A stretch of DNA of 64,000 nucleotides from Citrus sinensis. Lineage: Eukaryota > Streptophyta > Magnoliopsida > Sapindales > Rutaceae. Below, piece after piece: positions 1 to 13,207 of the stretch (positions within the stretch are counted from its first letter, which is position 1; each line of letters starts with the position of its first letter). The DNA is taken from contig NC_068556.1 in the NCBI RefSeq assembly GCF_022201045.2, positions 23,913,501 through 23,977,500 on the forward strand. Reading direction: 5' to 3'. A program made the translations under genes and the position numbers. Below the pieces are notes generated by a model that was given only the letters and a program-made list of their open reading frames with translations, searched no databases and was not told the origin of the DNA.

Positions 1-157
1 TTTAACAAGCATGCTATGCTAACAACAATGATACATAGCATTTTCTAACAATAGCAGAGTCATTCATATGCTCATCTGAAAGCATTATGCAATTAAAAAG
101 TAGAGCACATAAAGAGAATGAAAAACAAATTACCCCAAAAAAAAGGGGTCAACCAAC

Positions 158-3100
158 CTGATCAAGTACATTTCCATAGGTATCTTGAACAAGGGGACGA
201 TAATCACCAAGGAAAAACTGTTCAAAAAGTCCCACAGCATAAGCATCATAAACAGCCACAGGGATCCTATTAATGAGCAAAAAAATCACAAAACATATCC
301 GGTTAACAGTTATCTATGGTATCAATTACCTGATCGTATTTGGCATCCTTTTGAGACTCCCCTTGGCCTGTGTTTAATATATATAATTGACCAACATCGT
401 CTGAAAGTATAATGGAAGCTCCATCCCTATATAACAGCAACAATGATGACTCAATAACTCTATCGCTGCAGGAAAACTACAGGAATATTCCCAAATATTT
501 CAATGTTTTCCAAAAATAATTGCAACGCAATGAGTGACAGCTGAAAATTTCAAAAGCACCTAATCAGGTCCCAGGACATGTAAAAGCATTATCTCGTGGT
601 TTCATTTTTCAGCCAACTCTCTCGCATCCTTAAGGATCAATAAAGCATGAAGCTCAAATGAATAAAGTAAACTAACCAAGAGCGCCTCCTGGTAGTATGC
701 TGGGGTAATTAAAGCTAAAAATAAACAGCTTTGCTAGGTGACTAGAGAATACATGAAGCTTAATCGATGAAACCGATGGATGAAACCGAATGTGCTGATT
801 AAATCTATATTATCCTGTCAAAGCAGAGAGTTAGATTTGTTGGAATCGTATCCTTAAATGCTCCGATTCCACCAAGACTTAAGAAGCAAGCCCAATAATG
901 TAACTCCCGCCTAAAATCAGCTAAATACGGAGAATGGACATTTACAAAGTAAGCACCACAGTTCTGATCACTAATGCAAGCAAAGCAAGGTAGATCATGT
1001 GATTGACGTAGCCCACTAGTGCAAGAAGCACCTTACAACTATGAAATCTCAATTCTCAAGGACAGTGTAAAAACCCAAGTATATAAAAGTACCATGACAA
1101 TGGAACCATCAAAGAGAAAAATAAAATGAGGAGCATCAATGCAATCGGCATAATGGAGTTTCAATCACTTACGGTGAAAACTTGCCGTCGACCAACCTGA
1201 AACGGGAAATTTCATATATCCTGATTGGGATGCCTTCCCAAATCTGAAGAACAAAAAATATAAATTCATCAAGTAAAGTTGACAAAATTGGCAGATCTTC
1301 GAAGGACACGAGAAAACTGGATACTCACATCCCACACTATAGTTTTTCCATCATAGCCAGCACTCATAGCTATCCGGGGGTTGAAAGGATGAACATCCAA
1401 AACATACGTCTACCAAGATTATAAGTAATATGGTCAGAAGCAGCCAAACATGAGAGTCTAACTTCATATATCCTCAAACAGACAAGTGATGACTGATATG
1501 CGACATTGAGCAACCAAAAGATGGTAAGTGGTAGAAGCAAACAAAACTGATCTAGTCTTAAAGCAGACAACTGGACCTTAAATTGGACAACACGATTTCA
1601 GGAGAATCTTTGTGAATCAGATGGTACGCATGTTAGAGCTCTAAAAATAGACATATATTTAGCAGGTGATACAACGAGAGTTTGGCAGGTAAAAAACACT
1701 AGAACCATTGCAATATGTTACTCCTCGCGTAAAGTTAACAAGGATGATCAAAAAGATTGTTACCAACACAGACGAACAGGAAAGCTTGGAAAAGTAATGC
1801 TTGACATACATAATTCAACATCAAGATAAAGTGAATTAAATAAATAAGGCATCTGTCAGTCCGCAACAAAGAACCAACCAAGACAAGAGACACAAGGAAC
1901 ACCTGATGGTATATTGGTAAGACCTTCATCATGGCATCTGAGGCAAGAGGTAAAAAGTCCAACTAATGCAGGTGGAAAAAATAGTCCAAGTATGCCATGT
2001 TTGATCACAATCATATTGCATTATGTAAATAAGAAGCCCAGAGATTACTAAATGCATTAGGAACACAAGTCCAATTTAGACCACTTACAGATTCAGTATG
2101 ACCAGTCAAAGAATGTACTAAGCTACCATCTGCAGCATTCCAAACACAGATTCGGCAATCTGCAGTCCAATAAACATATCATCATTATCTGGTCAAAGTT
2201 ACAAGCTTATGCCCTCAACAAAGCAAAGCAGAGAGCACAATCTTGATTAATCCAACTTCAAAGAATTTTAACAGGGCTGAGCATAGAGAATTAAAAAATG
2301 ATTCTGGATATTGTCAAATTATACAAGCATCAAATGAACAAAATCAAATCATCGATATATGAATGCAGAACAGAGTGCTTTGAATAAACCTGCAAACCAG
2401 GACTTCAAAATATTTTATAGGACAAAAATCTCTAAAAATGAACGGCTGATTAGTACCTTGTAATGATAAATTCATGCCTTAATATCCCACCAATTATGCC
2501 AACAATCTTAAAACTGACTGTTACTTTATTACCTCAATCTCAATCCATCTATAAATAAAGTCATTCAGAAGGAGCCAAAAGAGTTGCTCTTACTAATAGA
2601 TTCTCATTCTGCTGATTATGAGAGGGAATCACAAATGAGGCATTCCACTCACCTATGTATCAAATTAAAATCTTTATTTGTTCTGCCTTTTAATTCTGCA
2701 AATAAAATGAATCTCTTCTACTAATTTAGAAGCAAGGAGTACCCATGATAGCAGCAAGAACAAAGCGGTTGTCTAGGCTCCACACAATCATATTTACACC
2801 ACGAGGAGTTGGAAGAATTCTCTGACGAGGCCCCCCTCGTGGAGGTTGAGGAGGCATAGGAGGAGGAGGAACTTTGAGATGATAAGCTTGTGTCCAGCGG
2901 GCAGCTTTTGGCTGAAAGTAATTACAAAAAGGTATCAAGTTTTACTTAAATTAAAAAATCACAATACCCCAAGTTAATTAATCTGAAATTGAACTTCAAA
3001 GGATCAATAAGGCTAGAAGCTGACTATTACTGCCTCATGAGAAAGCTTATTTTGTAAAAGTGGGAGGGTAGAGAGGGGCAATTGGAAAATGGCTTCACAG

Positions 3101-6100
3101 ATAACTTACATGTGATCTACGTGATCTCGGAATCCAAATAATTGCACTGCCATCGCGAGAACAGGTAACTATGTTGTCATGACAAAACCTGAAAAATGCC
3201 CGGACATGTATAAGCATTCAATAGATAACGTCAAAAGTAAATGATAGACAAATATTTTTCTAGTCGATGTAGTACGAAACAAACCAAGGTACCCAAAATT
3301 TTCAGCTTTTTCAATAAAGAATAGCACGTACACATACCAGGAATTTTTGAACTTGGGAGTACTGTCTTCCTTTGAGCTGTCAGCCAAAGAAAATCTTGAT
3401 GCCACAGCACAACCACTGCAAGATAAGGTAGTATCACATTGTAAATTGACACATCAGATCTTACTAGCAATTTTAAACAACATAGAAGAAAAAAAACAAC
3501 AACCTGAATTGGACATAATTGACGTCATTCTCATGCCCAGAGAGCACATCTATCTCATGATTTGGTTGGTCTGAATCATCCGTATTTGGTTTACAAGCAT
3601 TCCAGACCTGCAAATAACCAACCGCTGTTACTAAAGATATTGTAGATTTATGCTGAACTTTTCTGACGACTAATAAAGCGAGTAAATATTGTAAACACTT
3701 TCATAATTATTGAGTGAGTGAAGATTATAAAAACCTTCATAATTACCAAGTAGAATGCAAAGCATGAGAATGACAGGCAGATGCAAGCAAGATAACTAGT
3801 GAATAACATCATTAAATGTACCCTAGCAAGAGTGTCCGAGCTACCAGTAACAAAGACAGTCCCATTAGCATTAAATGCACAACAGAAAATTTGATGGCTT
3901 TGTGGACCAGCACTTGAGGATGGAGCCATGTTCCTCCCTGCAGACATCAATTGAATCTATCAGAAGTCCTTTTCATCAATAATTCAGTTAATATCTAAAT
4001 TGTTTTATGGAAAGCAACGGACCAGCCACAGCATCTGATGGCCTTGGTATGTATATTCGTGGACTAAATTGGGAATATCTAGCATCCCATATCCTACATG
4101 TTCCATCATCAGATGACCTGCAGAGGATTAGAAAGCACTAGGAAAATAAGTGAAAAATGGAAAAAGTTATAAGTGCACAACCTGTCATCAGCAAGAAGTA
4201 TCTCAAAGAGCTGACGAATTTATATAAACAAGGTCCACAATAGGCATGAAATCTCTATACTTCAAATTAAATTTAAATGTCAAACTAGCAGAAAACATAC
4301 AGATAAGACTTCTTTGTCGCATAATCAACCAGGGCACTAAAACAAAAAGGAAAAAAAAACACATTTTCATGGGAAATGCAAATTGAAAGATTAAAAAAAA
4401 AACCACTGTATATGGTATATCCCTTATGGTGTCTGGAAAATTTAAATGCAACAAGAAAATGATTAAAGGCAAAAGCATGTAGAACATAGGGGTGAAAAAA
4501 AAAGGATTAATTTGTTTAAACAGGTGACCAGAAAGGGATTTGATGTAGCAACCAGAATATTGAACATCAAAAAGGATACATATTGGCAACATAGCAGGGA
4601 GAAACAAAAGCACATAATTAACTTATAAAGATTGAAATTCCCTTTAACCCAGTAAAATAAGAATCATCTCTGATCCATGCATACTTAGAAACCCACAGAG
4701 CAAGGGAGATTTCATGAACTGAAAGCAACAGCTTTGATCTTTTCCAAAGTAAACTTATACCTCATAATGGATGTTCTCAAACAGATAAGGATATGCAATC
4801 AGTAATAGAGCAAAGCAAATAAATTTTTAGACTTAAGACCAAAATAGATGCACAACATATGAGTTAATTAGCAACCTCACAAAATATGGAAAAAAAAACC
4901 CCAACGAATCAGGAATTAGCCTTACGATAAAAGCTGGTATACGGAGCCTGGCCTGGGACTAAAAGCAATGGCAGTAACAGCCGCAGTATGACCACGCAGC
5001 ACTGAGATCGGTAGCCCATCCGGCAAACGCCACTATTATAACAGGAAAGAGTTATCAAAACTGAAATTTTCCAAAGAAAGAAAATAGAGAGAACTGTATT
5101 CATATACAATGCAATAAAGGAATCTTACAACACGAATAATACAGTCATTTGAAGCGGATGCCACCAACGCATTGTTGGAACTCACAGCCAAATCCGTAAT
5201 GTCACCCTTTCCAGCAGAAGGAGATGTGATACAGTGAAGAAAAAAAATCAATTAACAGTATATAAGTTTAATTTATAAAACGTCTAAACTCACTTCATGT
5301 CCACGACAGCTGGCCAGGCAATATGCAGTCTCCATAGACCATATTTTTACAAGGCGGTCATCTGAACCAGTAATAACATATCTGCCCGAGCGATCAAAAA
5401 TTGCTGTAAAATATAAATCAAGGCAAGAAAACTTAGATATAAGTCCATGGTATGTTTAAACTAAAATCACGTCAGAAGCTAATGCAAGAAAATTAATAGG
5501 TGAATAGACACAATAATCTAGTGTCAAATGAATTAAATAGCTAAAGTCATGCAGATGGACTTTAACTTGGAACAAAACTGTTCTTCCCCTTTGAAATCAG
5601 AAAACAATGGCTAGCAGCCTCGATAACTGTACAAATATTCAAATACCAATCATAAATTTGATCCAGATCATGTATGCGGATGGGCGGAAATCATGCCATA
5701 ACGTCTATCATCACAATAAATAATTAACCATAGAGAAAAGACAGCACAAAAAGTTGAGGGGCCACAGTTGCAGGTTTAAACTTGAACCTGAAGGCTACTA
5801 ACAACTACTGTATTTCTGCAATTTGCTAAGTTAGTCAATAAATTCATAATAATAGGTAATGCAACATGGTCTAGCAATTTCCTATTCCTAAGAAAGCTTT
5901 AGAAAACTTCTGCATGCAAATATATGACACATATTCTTGATACCATCGTTCTGATTATAGAAGAGCCTACATGCAAGCAAAGTTTAAAAAGAGAATAGTA
6001 CTGTAAAGCAATTTTTAACTTTATAATCTTTTCCAGATTAAAGAATAAAGGACTACTAGATTCAAACATATCAAGATTCACAGACTACAGATGTAATGAA

Positions 6101-7390
6101 TAAAACCATACCACAATAGACGGCATTCCGGTGGCCCCGTACCCTCTTTATATTTTGCATCTTCTGCACCATGGTTGATGGTTTTGCAATGGCATAACAA
6201 GCAGCACGAATAGATGGTGCACGATGATGCCTTGTGAAACCACCCCCAATTTCCCTCAAACCAAGCCCACGAACCTGATCAGCGTACATATGGGGCCAAC
6301 GCATGTGAGCAGGGGGGTGATCAATTTCATTCTGTCCTTTATCCCTATCATCTGAAAAGAAGAACAGATCCAGAGTACATATATAGAGAAATCAGCCCTT
6401 GCCAATAGTTCTGTTTCTTAGTCCAATAGAAATGGCATTCAAACCCCGTAAAAAGAAAAGAAAGAATAAAGAACCGAAACTCTAAAATCATCTAATAAAT
6501 TACATATCAAACAGAGGACAAATAGCTATTTCATCTGCTAAAATTTGAAAAAATTAATATAAAAATGACAATTCTTGACTGTTAAACCTACTGCATGAAC
6601 ATATATAAAAAGGGCCCAAAGTCTAAATAAAAGCCACTTACAGCTCAGAAGTGAAAACGATCCCCTTCCCAGAAGCGTAGGAACATCAGCTGCATTAGGG
6701 GCATCTCCACCAATCATGGCTCGTGATGGAGAGGACGTATTTATTATCAACTGCTTTAATAGCTTTACCAAATGATCTTTTTCAATGTGAGGATACCTGA
6801 AGAGTACAAATGATGAAACCTAATAAGCCAAACATTGTATGAAAAATCATGTAACATAAAAATGATCCTGTGTTTGCCTCCCTAACAACATAAAAGCTGT
6901 TCAAGGAATGGTGAAATAAAGTGTATGAAGGAGACTATTGACCATAACCAAAAATGCAATCTTATAATTAAGGCAATATTGATTGAAGTTAATACATACA
7001 TACACATAAGCTAAAACAAGACAAAAAGCATATCGCATACCTTTCCACCAACTTATTGTAACTTAATGGGAATGACATGCCGTCATCATTTTCATCCCCG
7101 CTAGGCAACCCACTCCTTGAATACCAAGCATGATATCTTCGAGGTAGAAGCTGATGTTCAAGAAGTTCGTTCCAAAACTGTCCATAAGTTCTATGACATG
7201 GCCCAGTCGAAAGGAAATGCATAATCAAAAAATAAACTTCTCTGAGGTCGACATCCACGTCAAGTTCCGCAGGTTGGCTTGTGTCAGAACCTGCAAGCTG
7301 AGCATTCTCATGCACCTTACTAGAAAAACTTAAAGGTTTCATTGTTCCAGAAGGTGCATCAGCAGAAGGAATGTACTTGCGAAGAGCCAT
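158..7390 (-). CDS. BRWD/PHIP-type WD40-bromodomain protein, 5' part (runs off left edge)
   Basis: Chromatin-associated WD40 protein of the BRWD/PHIP family; the bromodomain would lie beyond the left edge. Seventeen coding exons read in phase from ATG 7388-7390: 7041-7390, 6642-6796, 6112-6351, 5294-5403, 5129-5206, 4926-5032, 4023-4117, 3822-3937, 3504-3607, 3338-3415, 3110-3188, 2743-2911, 2089-2159, 1329-1409, 1173-1243, 330-426, 158-217, all with GT-AG borders. They sum to 2061 nt (687 codons) with no stop. The N-terminal block (LREVYFLIMHFLSTGPC, then the LLPRRYHAWYSRSG stretch) is the family's own N-terminal region. WD40 blades follow: VRGHRNAVYC, GSDDRLVKIW, GHEGDITDLAVS, LRGHTAAVTAIAFSP, SSDDGTCRIWDARYSQ, LSGHENDVNYVQFS, LTGHTE and YDGKTIVWDIWEG. 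A proline-rich insert (VPPPPMPPQPPRGG) separates blades, as in plant relatives. Family call is firm; the exact Arabidopsis counterpart is not decided. Confidence 0.93.
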
Positions 7391-8275
7391 ATCTGTTCCT
7401 GTAAATTTTACAAGCAAAATGAAGAGGGAAAAAGAAAGTAAGAACAATTTACTTTACAATCATTAGTACATAAGCAGTAACACTATGACCTAATGAAGAA
7501 GTTAAGAACCTAAAGATTAAGATCTTAAAAACCCTAAATAAAACACAAGTAATTGATAAACAAATGTTAAGTAAATTCACAATGCGTTAGCAAACTTGCA
7601 CAAAATCCTGAACTATCCACATCAAAACTCAACCAATCAATTCACCCTAATCAAATATACAGTCAATTGGTACAACAAATACTAAATTAAAAACCTTTGC
7701 AACGAGTCAAATGTAAATTAACCAGATGGACAGTCCCAACACATTTGGAATTTTCTTCTACACTTTTGTTGAAACCATGAACTGACAAATTCCATAAATG
7801 CCACTCGTCTCTGCAATCAAAACAAGAAACCCTAAATTCACATTCCATGCACTTGCTACTACCACAAACTAATCAAATATACATAAAATTGAACCAAATT
7901 AACACAATTTAGGATCCAATACGCAGAAGCCCTAGAAAAATACATAAAATAAACAATTTAACATTATGAATTAAATAATTACCAGCAATAGAGTTGATTT
8001 AAATGCAAAACGCTGCGTTTCAGCGAGTATTACAAAGTTTTGGTCATTATTATTATTATTTACACTTCGGTTTCGAGAGGTAATGGAGATCGAGACGATG
8101 GTGAATGAAATTGAAGAGTGCGAAACACCCAGCGGAAAAGGAATTTTAGATTATAAAAGGGAGCTCTGAGCGTCTCTGTTGAGGCTTTTGTGTTTGTTTG
8201 TTATTGTAAGAAGAGAAGAAACAGAGAGACTGAAGAAGAAAAAAGAATAAAAAGAAGCAGAAACGAAGTTGAACG
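7391..8275 (-). other. 5' leader of the BRWD gene with a probable 5'UTR intron
   Basis: An acceptor (AATTTACAG) lies about 10 nt before the ATG and a good donor (CTG followed by GTAATT) at about 7976-7982. The leader is therefore probably a first exon of about 7983-8260, rich in CT in the sense direction, joined to the ATG exon across a roughly 580-bp intron. Intron and transcription start are inferred from splice motifs only. Confidence 0.55.
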
Positions 8276-8281
8276 AAGCCG

Positions 8282-8292
8282 TTTTATATATA
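8282..8292 (-). promoter_or_regulatory. TATA box of the BRWD gene
   Basis: TATATATAAAA on the minus strand, just upstream of a CT-rich leader (8205-8270 as sense-strand pyrimidines). This would put the start of transcription near 8250. The match is good, but AT-rich DNA makes chance matches common. Confidence 0.5.
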
Positions 8293-8299
8293 TCTTTGC

Positions 8300-10845
8300 G
8301 ACGCACCCTCATCGTCGAAAGATGCTCTAAAAGGGAGGAAAAAAATAAAAATAAATAAATAAATGGAAAAATTGGATTATCTGGTGGCTGTGTTCCACGC
8401 GCTACTATGACGCGTGGTAAATTCGAGCTTTCGAGCCCGTGAGCCTGCTCGTTATTCTAGGCCTATGGTATGGTACGTTGGCAGTACTTGAATTCGAAAT
8501 CGAAGGAAACCATGCTTTGGAACGGGATATGGGCCCACATTGGGCCGACTACGGACCCAATTACTCATCGAAGGCTCAACTTTCTCATTCCTATCTGATT
8601 TGATCCCATGGGAAAACTTTAGAAAAATAATTATAGTAGCCGCTATTTATATTTTAAAAATTACTTTAGATACTTTATTATTTTGTACACTCATATATTA
8701 ATTTTAAAAATTAAGTTTTATTTATATATTTTTTAGAATTTCATAAAAATCCTTATTCAAATGATTTAAATTAATTAATTTTATTTATTTAAAACATTAA
8801 TAAAGCTTTTAATACACTCAATTTCAAGAGATTTCATAATTTTTATATAAATATTATTAAGTCAAGTTGTAAATAAATTATTTAACAAAAAAATTTATTT
8901 TATTTATTTTATTTATGTTTAATATTAGATTTTGCATCCAAAATAACTTGCAAATAAAGAAACAATAAGAATAAATATTACATAATACTACAAAAGAAAA
9001 TAAAAATAAAAATAAAAGAATTAGAAGAAGAAGAAGAAGAAGAAGAGGTCAGAAGCAAAAACCTAAAAAAAAAAAGGGATGCTTTACAGTATTTTGTTCA
9101 CTTTATGTTTAAAAAAGATGAGTGTATATATATATATATATATATATATTATGGAGAAACAAAAACAAAAATAAAAATTTTGATTTCATCATTATTTATC
9201 TAAATATTTATTAAGATGTTAGAAATAAAAGTTTAGGGTTTAAAGCATGAGAATTATGTATATTAAATAATGAATGTTCTGTATGGGCGTTCAAAGTAAT
9301 TATATAATATTGATTTATAATACATTGTCATTAATAGATATTTACATTAATGGTATTTTTGAAATAAATTTTTAATTGAAATTAGAGTGTTTAGAGTAAT
9401 TCTTAGAGTACAAATAGCATAACTCAAATAATTATTGTTAGAATGTTAACAATAAAAAGTACTTTTGAAATAGTAAATATAATTTTTTTAATAGGGATAA
9501 AATATGGTGTTAAGAAATTATGAGGACCAAATATTAAAAAAAGAGGAATGTTTGTGTCATTTTCCCAAAAAAAGTAAAATTTTCTTAATTATTTGAAAAT
9601 TGCATTCCAATATTAAAAGATGCGGGTTTGACTCTCGCTATCTGCTCAGGTAAAGTAACAATGTATGTATATGTGTGTGTATAGGGAATTAATCTAACGG
9701 CAATTCAATCACATGTTCGCACATGTGAATGGATTAAAACCCAATTTTATTCTTATGCATTTGGTTTTTCAAAAGTTGTTCTTAAATTACAAAGCCGCAT
9801 ACCAATGGGCCTTTGACCCAATAGAAGAATCCTAACACTTTCAATGTTGAAAGTAGGAGTTCGAGTCTCTATAAAAGTATTTTGAGAGTTAGTTTCAGTT
9901 CTCCTTCAATTATCAAATAATTGAGTGGAGACAGTTTCTCTCTCCACGAAATGTGAGTGAAGTGGACACCCCTCGAATATTATAGATGATTTAAAGAATT
10001 TCAGCAGCGCTTCAAATGAGTACATGCCAAGAGGAGGTCTCAGTTATATAATTTATTTGTAAATATTAATTGTAATATCTTATGTAATATCAGTAACAAT
10101 CCTGTATAACAGCATTAAAAAAAATTTACAAAGACGCATTAAATATTTGTACCGTTAGTTTACAACCAGTCAAAGCAAACAAACCAATTTCCTTACTTGT
10201 CTTATGTGTCACAAAATTATATAAAATGAAGCTTCACTATTCATATAAGGATAAGGGCTCGTCATATTATGATTTAAGTGCTCATTTAATTTATATGTTT
10301 TAAAACAAATCTTAACACATCTTTGTAGTTAAATATGCTATATTTTTATCTTTATTTTTTTAACTTTTACAATAATACTCTTACAGCAATAAATTAATTT
10401 ATTTATAAAATAATTAATTACCAAATTAATGAATAATTATTTATTAGCAAATTAACGATTGAATATTAGTATATTTTGTACCCTTGCAAACTTTGCTTAT
10501 AATATTTATAAATAAATTAATATCAGTAAATTTAAAGAAATGTTCAATATCCTTACAATAATGTTACTAATAATTATTTTAAAAAAATGATTTTCTAAAT
10601 TAACTCTAAAAGTAAAATAATAACATAAAAACTTACATTAAATTTTACTTTTAAGCCTAATTTAGTAAATCAAATTTTTTTATTAATATTTCGAGGAATA
10701 TTACCCATCTCTCCGTCTGACTGGTGGCTTTCCCTCTCTCTCTCTTCCCCACTTCCCCCCGTCATGAATGCATCTCACCACCAGTTTTCTCTCTCTTGGC
10801 TGGCATGGGTCTCTTAATTTTAGCACCCTCATAATCCATACTGTT
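8300..10845. other. AT-rich intergenic DNA with microsatellites
   Basis: No supportable gene. It holds an AGA/GAA run (about 9023-9046) and a TA run (about 9124-9149). The rest is very AT-rich with short A/T tracts. A CT-rich patch (10720-10800) has no coding sense that I can see. Confidence 0.6.
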
Positions 10846-10849
10846 GCGC

Positions 10850-11767
10850 AGATTTCTGGTCAACTTAGAAAATTAATTTACGCGGGGGCGATATAACAAA
10901 AAGACACAGAGAATTAACATGGTTCGGCCTTTGGCCTACATTCACGGGAAGAAAAAGACAAATATTTTATTAAGATCGCACTTATAACTTGACTCCCTCT
11001 CTCTTTGCTATTTTTTTTCCTCTTTAAGATCAAAGCAGTCGTTAGTGTTATGGTCATGATCTCTATGATACCTACAATATTTGCTTCTGTCTCTTTGATT
11101 TGGTGCGGTCCTGATTTCTTTGGGCTTCCGCAACAAATCTAAGTCTCTTATCTGCATGAGCAGCTGTTCTCTTGGTACGCTAAGTGGCGTGTACCCAGAG
11201 TACCTGCTTTGTGGGACTCTTGGTGCCCTGCTGTCTCCTGGTCTATTTCTTTTGTCTCGACTTTCAACCTGCTCATCCTTCCTTTTTCGTTTTTCTCCAG
11301 CTCTCTGAGTGTCCAAGTCTGCTCCTCTCTTTGCATTGGTCGGCTCGTCAGCATTAGAGTATTTATGAGCTCTCGATAGCAACTCGGTGAAGGTCTTAGT
11401 GAAGAGAAAGTTCTTATGGCTCAATTGAAGTTGGAGCTTAGTACTGCAAAGGAAGAATTAACTCAGGCCCAGTCCCAAGTTCAAGAGCTATCCAACTCCT
11501 TTGACGAATTGAACCTCCAAATCCCAAGTATGAAGGCATCAGCCATTGAAGAGTTCAAGGCTTCTACGGACTTTGAGAATATCCTTGATGAAGAATTCCC
11601 CACAGACGGCGCCAAACTGTTGACGCAGATTTTTGGTCAACTTAGAAAATTAATTTACGCGGGGACGTAGAGTAAAGGCCGAACCACGTTAATTCTCTGT
11701 GTCTTTTCATTATATCGCCCCCGCGTAAATTAATTTTCTAAGTTGACTAGAAATCTGCGTCAACACA
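10850..11767. mobile_element. Rearranged LTR-retrotransposon fossil (gypsy-like gag piece)
   Basis: Old, clearly broken fragment. The minus-strand stretch 11008-11424 encodes a charged gag-like piece ending in a zinc-knuckle-like motif (YCRYHRDHDHNTNDC) typical of plant Ty3/gypsy gag. The plus-strand stretch 11416-11670 encodes a coiled-coil piece (MAQLKLELSTAKEELTQAQS) of the kind often found in plant retrotransposon-derived sequence. The same end sequence, with core AAAATTAATTTACGCGGGG, occurs three times: direct at about 10855-10900, direct at about 11625-11668, and inverted at about 11715-11765. The stretch continuing to TTAACATGGTTCGGCC at about 10930 is also mirrored near 11684-11710. 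It is thus an assembly of at least two fragments in opposite orientation, heavily decayed, with most of pol absent. Confidence 0.65.
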
Positions 11768-12640
11768 TACAACCTATTTCCTTCATGTAATATCTGAAAT
11801 ATAAATGCAGTTTCTTCATATTGTGTATATTAGAGTAATAAATATATCTCTTAGCATTGTTATGTTACTTCAATTTATTTTTTATGCACATTCCAGTCGC
11901 TGCTACAATTTCTTTGAGAATTTCAACTAAATTTGTGGCTTTTGTTTTAAGAGAAACTGCAAATTGAGGCCTAAACAAAAAATTAAATCCTTATAGCAAC
12001 TCTCTATAATTCTATATTTGCAATATCAAAATCTAATAATAAAATATATAATTTGTTTGTCCAATTTTAGGAGAAAGTACACAATGAAAACACTAATCTC
12101 GTTTCATTAAATATCACTATAAATCCTTAGATTAAGAAAAAGAAATTGCTTGAGGATGCATGGGAATTCCTAAGTATATATTTTCTTGAGTGGTTTTTGG
12201 ATTATGTTTTAGTAGTCAAGCCGAGAGACTCCCGCTAGCTGAGAGAACCATGGCGAGAGAGAGAACGCAGAACACGTGTGTGAGCTCACCTCGTGTGTGT
12301 GTGTGTGTGTGTGATGCATACCGTAGCAATTTATACTTATATCAAAACACTGCATCTGGTGTTATGTGTGGGGTCAACTATAGTGCAAATATCAGTATTG
12401 TATTCAATATTCATCATAAGATGTTCAAAACATTTCAGGTTAGAACTATATACATAAATAGAAGTGCATTTTCTAGTATGTTCTTAAATATATGTCTTTT
12501 ATTGAACAACTGACAAACAAGGAATATGTGTATCTTTATACCGAAGCATTTTCTATAACAAGCTGATCTCAATAATCACTTAGATTTCTCTTTTTTAAAA
12601 TTCATACAAGTTTCGTTAACCTAAAATATGTATACTAAAA
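11768..12640. other. Intergenic DNA, no gene seen
   Basis: AT-rich, no supportable gene. A GT dinucleotide run lies at about 12294-12313. The short open frame around it (12190-12513) has no recognisable domain and no conserved look. Confidence 0.5.
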
Positions 12641-13120
12641 TTAAAATTGTCTAAAGCTCAAAGTTTATATTTTGAACAATCCCAAGCTATGATTACTGGG
12701 ATTCGAGCCTAGAACTCAAAGTTTATACTTAGAATAATCTCAAGTTCTTCCTCTTAAGATCTTGCCTAAAACTCAAGTTTTATCTTGAACAATCCCAAGT
12801 TGTGACTACTAGGATTCAAACCCAGAACTCAAAGTTTATAATTAAACAATCCTAACCTCTTCTCTCTTTTAAGATATTGCCAATAAGTTTATACTTAAAT
12901 GATCTTGAACGCTCTTCCTCCTTTTAAGATCTTGCCTAAAAGAAATATACTTAAACAATTCCAAGCATTTCCCTCTTTATTTATATTTAAATAATATCAA
13001 GCACTTCCCTCTTTGAAGATCTTCTCTTAAAAAATATAAAAAAAAAGTTTATACAAAAACAATTCCAAGCATTTCACTCTTCCCTATTTTAAGATCTTGT
13101 CTAAAAAAAAAAAAAATTTC
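12640..13120. repeat. Degenerate tandem repeat with tRNA-like 3'-half units
   Basis: Imperfect units of about 60-120 bp built from phrases such as ACTCAAAGTTTATA, AACAATCCCAAG and TTTAAGATCTTGCC recur from 12655 to 13100. Two units contain sequence close to the 3' half (T arm/B box) of the adjacent tRNA-His gene: 12691-12711 (ACTGGGATTCGAGCCTAG) and 12801-12828 (ACTAGGATTCAAACCCAG), compared with GCTGGGATTCGAGCCCAG in the gene itself. The copies lack a complete cloverleaf, so I do not call them tRNA genes. Confidence 0.6.
13103..13116 (-). terminator. Pol III terminator of the tRNA-His gene
   Basis: A run of 14 T residues on the minus strand begins about 20 nt downstream of the tRNA 3' end. 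It is far longer than the four T's that stop RNA polymerase III. Confidence 0.75.
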
Positions 13121-13136
13121 CCTAGACAACATAAAT

Positions 13137-13207
13137 GTGGCTGCTGGGATTCGAGCCCAGGTCTCCACGGCCACAACGTGGAATTCTTACCACTAAACTA
13201 CAGCCAC
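13137..13207 (-). tRNA. tRNA-His (GUG)
   Basis: Read on the minus strand, the acceptor stem GTGGCTG pairs with CAGCCAC. The D-arm region TAGTTTAGTGGTAAGAA is the usual A box. The anticodon stem CCACG/CGTGG encloses loop TTGTGGC with anticodon GTG. The B box is GGGCTCGAATCCCAG. There is no intron. The sequence agrees almost base for base with the plant nuclear tRNA-His that I remember; the -1 G is added after transcription. Upstream, CATCAAA supplies the CAA motif common before plant tRNA genes, and a T-run follows. I see nothing that would make it a pseudogene. Confidence 0.95.

Noticed and set aside
4203-4613. 136-aa open frame inside the BRWD gene
   Set aside because: Falls in an intron between coding exons; hydrophobic A/T-rich nonsense composition and no family match.
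10850-11767. Mutator-like or other DNA transposon with long terminal inverted repeats
   Set aside because: The inverted copies are not mirror ends of one unit (a third direct copy exists), no flanking target duplication was found, and the contents are gag-like.
12691-12830. Additional tRNA-His genes
   Set aside because: Only the 3' half resembles the tRNA; acceptor stem, A box and anticodon arm are missing.
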